Below, piece after piece: positions 61,654 to 64,000 of a DNA stretch of 64,000 nt. The position numbers and the translations under genes are program-made. Position 1 is the stretch's first letter, and each line of letters opens with the position of its first letter. The stretch spans positions 930,001-994,000 of the forward strand of contig NZ_CP011546.1 in assembly GCF_001021065.1 (NCBI RefSeq). Direction: 5' to 3'. Below the pieces are notes generated by a model that saw only the letters and a program-made list of their open reading frames with translations, was not told the origin of the DNA and searched no databases. This stretch comes from Corynebacterium uterequi (lineage in GTDB: Bacteria; Actinomycetota; Actinomycetes; Mycobacteriales; Mycobacteriaceae).

Positions 61654-62163
61654 ATGACTGACATCACCCGACACATTCTCTCTGTCCAGGTCGAGGACGT
61701 CGACGGCATCATCTCTCGGGTCACGGCCATGTTCACCCGCCGCAGCTTCAACCTCGTGTCGCTGGTGACGGCGAAGACGGAGAACCCGGACCTGCAGCGG
61801 CTGACGATCGTCGTGGACGCCGACGACCACTCGATTGAGCAGATCACCAAGCAGCTCAACAAGCTCATTCAGGTCATCAAGGTCGTCCGCCTCGACGACG
61901 ATAACACCATCGCGCGGGCCCTCATGCTCGTGAAAGTCAACGCGAACAACGCGAACCGGCCGCAGGTCGTGGACGCGGCCAACATCTTCCGCGCCCGGGT
62001 CGTGGATGTTGCGCCGGACTCGGTCGTCATTGAGGCCACGGGTTCGCCGGAGAAGCTGCGCGCGCTGCTCGACGTGTTGGAGAGCTTCGGCATCCGTGAG
62101 CTGGTCCGCTCCGGTCTCGTGGCGCTCAACCGCGGGCCTAAGACGATGGCCCCGTCACGCTAA
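61654..62163 (+). CDS. ilvN: Acetolactate synthase small (regulatory) subunit
   Basis: The 169-residue regulatory subunit binds valine (and other branched-chain amino acids) through an N-terminal ACT domain (HILSVQVEDVDGIISRVTAMFTRRSFN). The C-terminal ALS domain contains VVEATGSPEKLRALL-type sequence (VIEATGSPEKLRALLDVL) and IRELVRSGLVALNRG. AAGGAG lies just before the ATG, eleven bases after ilvB. It activates and confers feedback inhibition on IlvB. Confidence 0.95.
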   Translation: MTDITRHILSVQVEDVDGIISRVTAMFTRRSFNLVSLVTAKTENPDLQRLTIVVDADDHSIEQITKQLNKLIQVIKVVRLDDDNTIARALMLVKVNANNANRPQVVDAANIFRARVVDVAPDSVVIEATGSPEKLRALLDVLESFGIRELVRSGLVALNRGPKTMAPSR

Positions 62164-62174
62164 ACTGTCCACAT

Positions 62175-62204
62175 GGTGAGATAATTTGCGAGGATTGTCT
62201 CACC
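62175..62204 (+). promoter_or_regulatory. Hairpin between ilvN and ilvC
   Basis: GGTGAGATAAT (62175-62185) pairs with ATTGTCTCACC (62194-62204) with one G-U pair and an 8-base loop. It begins eleven bases after the ilvN stop. No T-run follows. It may stabilise or end the ilvBN message ahead of ilvC, whose likely own -10 (CACAAT, 62233-62238) lies just downstream. Confidence 0.45.
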
Positions 62205-62207
62205 TGA

Positions 62208-63299
<1,092 letters not shown>

Positions 63300-63321
63300 G
63301 CGCATTCCCAACCATCGCCTG

Positions 63322-63359
63322 AACCGCCCCCTGCCACGCCGAAGTGGCAGGGGGCGGTT
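63322..63359 (+). terminator. Terminator hairpin after ilvC
   Basis: AACCGCCCCCTGCCAC (63322-63337) and GTGGCAGGGGGCGGTT (63344-63359) form a perfect 16-base stem with a 6-base loop. It is followed by TTGCGTGG rather than a U-tract, but its strength and place make termination likely. Confidence 0.7.
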
Positions 63360-63366
63360 GCGTGGC

Positions 63367-63372
63367 TACACT
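63367..63372 (+). promoter_or_regulatory. -10 element TACACT for the leaderless DUF262 gene
   Basis: TACACT is followed by 7 bases and ATG 63380. Confidence 0.5.
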
Positions 63373-63379
63373 AACGGTC

Positions 63380-64000
63380 ATGGCCTTTACCACGCCCAGC
63401 TATTACCTGTCGGAACTGTTTGACCGCATCGACCGCGGTGAGCTTCAGCTACCCGACTTTCAACGCAGTTACGGGTGGGATGTAGACAAGATCCGCAACC
63501 TGGTCGTCACGGTCCTCCGTGGGTACCCGGTGGGCGCCATGATGGCGCTCGATACTCGTGATGAGCCGGTCCGTTTCCGGTCCCGTCCCCTGACCGGCGC
63601 CCCGGCTACCGATAGTGCCCCCGGCATCATGCTGCTCGACGGTCAGCAGCGTCTGACGAGCCTCTACCTCTGCTTCCAAGGCAGCGGGTTGGTCGACACG
63701 GTGGACTTCCGCGCCAAGCGCATCCGCCGCCGCTTCTTCGTCAACGTGACCACCGCCGTCTCCGAGGACGTGCTGCCGGACGAAGCCGTGTTCACGGTGG
63801 ATGAGGATGGCTATGTCACGTCGCACTTTGGCCCGGCGATCGACTACCCGCTGGCCACGCGCGAGCAGCAGGTGGCTGCGGGGTGTGTGCCTGTGGATTC
63901 GCTGCTCGGCCAGGAGGGGGCGAACCTCCTCTTCGACATCGCGGTGGACGCCGACGCCGAGGTGCGCGAGGCCATCAAGGTCTTCCACCACCGGATCGTG
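63380..64000 (+). CDS. DUF262 (GmrSD/DndB-like) protein, 3' end cut by window
   Basis: The first 207 residues of a DUF262 protein run open to the right edge. Visible motifs are LQLPDFQRSYGWD near residue 24, DKIRNLVVTVLRGYPVGAMM, and the family-defining ILLDGQQR-type loop, here IMLLDGQQRLTSLYL near residue 80. DUF262 is the nucleotide-dependent half of GmrSD-type IV restriction enzymes and occurs in many defence genes; the nuclease half (DUF1524), if present, would lie beyond the window. A leaderless-type promoter sits between the ilvC terminator and this ATG. Whether it is a complete defence gene cannot be seen. Confidence 0.82.
   Translation, partial: MAFTTPSYYLSELFDRIDRGELQLPDFQRSYGWDVDKIRNLVVTVLRGYPVGAMMALDTRDEPVRFRSRPLTGAPATDSAPGIMLLDGQQRLTSLYLCFQGSGLVDTVDFRAKRIRRRFFVNVTTAVSEDVLPDEAVFTVDEDGYVTSHFGPAIDYPLATREQQVAAGCVPVDSLLGQEGANLLFDIAVDADAEVREAIKVFHHRIV

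Overview
The window is a contiguous piece of a high-GC actinobacterial chromosome, almost certainly a Corynebacterium. Pointers are the C. glutamicum-like gene blocks (prmC-sua5-wecA-atp operon-nucS; gatCA...pfkA...gatB; ilvBNC), a mechanosensitive channel that looks like the glutamate exporter MscCG, GlgE/GlgB glycogen metabolism, an ilvB leader peptide ending in RRLP, and the many leaderless genes expected of this genus. The species is not identifiable from the sequence alone. Genes for pyruvate formate-lyase (absent from C. glutamicum as far as I know) suggest a facultatively anaerobic member. No rRNA, tRNA, CRISPR array, insertion sequence or prophage was seen.

Layout. 1-2655: translation and envelope genes (prmC, partial; threonylcarbamoyl-AMP synthase; wecA-type transferase; atpI-like gene). 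3011-10181: complete F1Fo ATP synthase operon atpBEFHAGDC, closed by a strong hairpin. 10322-12068: DUF2550 protein, mismatch endonuclease NucS, a small CxxC protein and a thiamine-binding-type protein. 12065-17505: a Tat-exported metallophosphoesterase, glgB and glgE, all leftward. 17602-20374: ABC ATPase, Nudix hydrolase, methyltransferase-like protein. 20364-25632: a phosphatase-like lipoprotein and an anaerobic pyruvate formate-lyase locus in which the glycyl-radical domain is a separate gene. 25895-31653: etfBA, cysteine desulfurase, a spermidine-synthase-like protein, mnmA and a MetE-like protein. 31743-36315: an SOS-type DUF222/HNH gene, a DnaQ-like exonuclease, ligA and an ACT protein. 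36446-46428: gatCA, a P-loop protein paired with an ABC exporter whose ATPase motifs are all lost, a siderophore-interacting protein, an MFS transporter, pfkA, a frameshifted lipoprotein and gatB. 46465-53333: aldo/keto reductase, MarR regulator, LysE-type exporter, glutathionyl-hydroquinone-reductase-like protein, secreted HNH lipoprotein, DoxX protein, a membrane protein/winged-helix pair and a GT87 transferase. 53434-63299: dhaKLM, ilvD, PH-domain protein, MscCG-like channel and ilvBNC with an attenuator. 63380-end: a DUF262 (GmrSD-like) protein cut by the window edge.

Two architectural features run through the window. About a third of the genes begin with a TANNNT hexamer six to eight bases before an ATG or GTG, the signature of leaderless transcripts; in five of them the stop codon of the upstream gene is itself the first triplet of that hexamer. 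All eight convergent gene pairs overlap, by 4 to 98 bases, leaving no room for terminators between them.

The observations most worth following are the P-loop/degenerate-ABC pair (38320-41106), the split pyruvate formate-lyase (23284-25632), the stop-codon/-10 fusions, the two mutually overlapping leaderless promoters between the exonuclease gene and ligA, and a palindrome filling the promoter spacer of the membrane/winged-helix pair.
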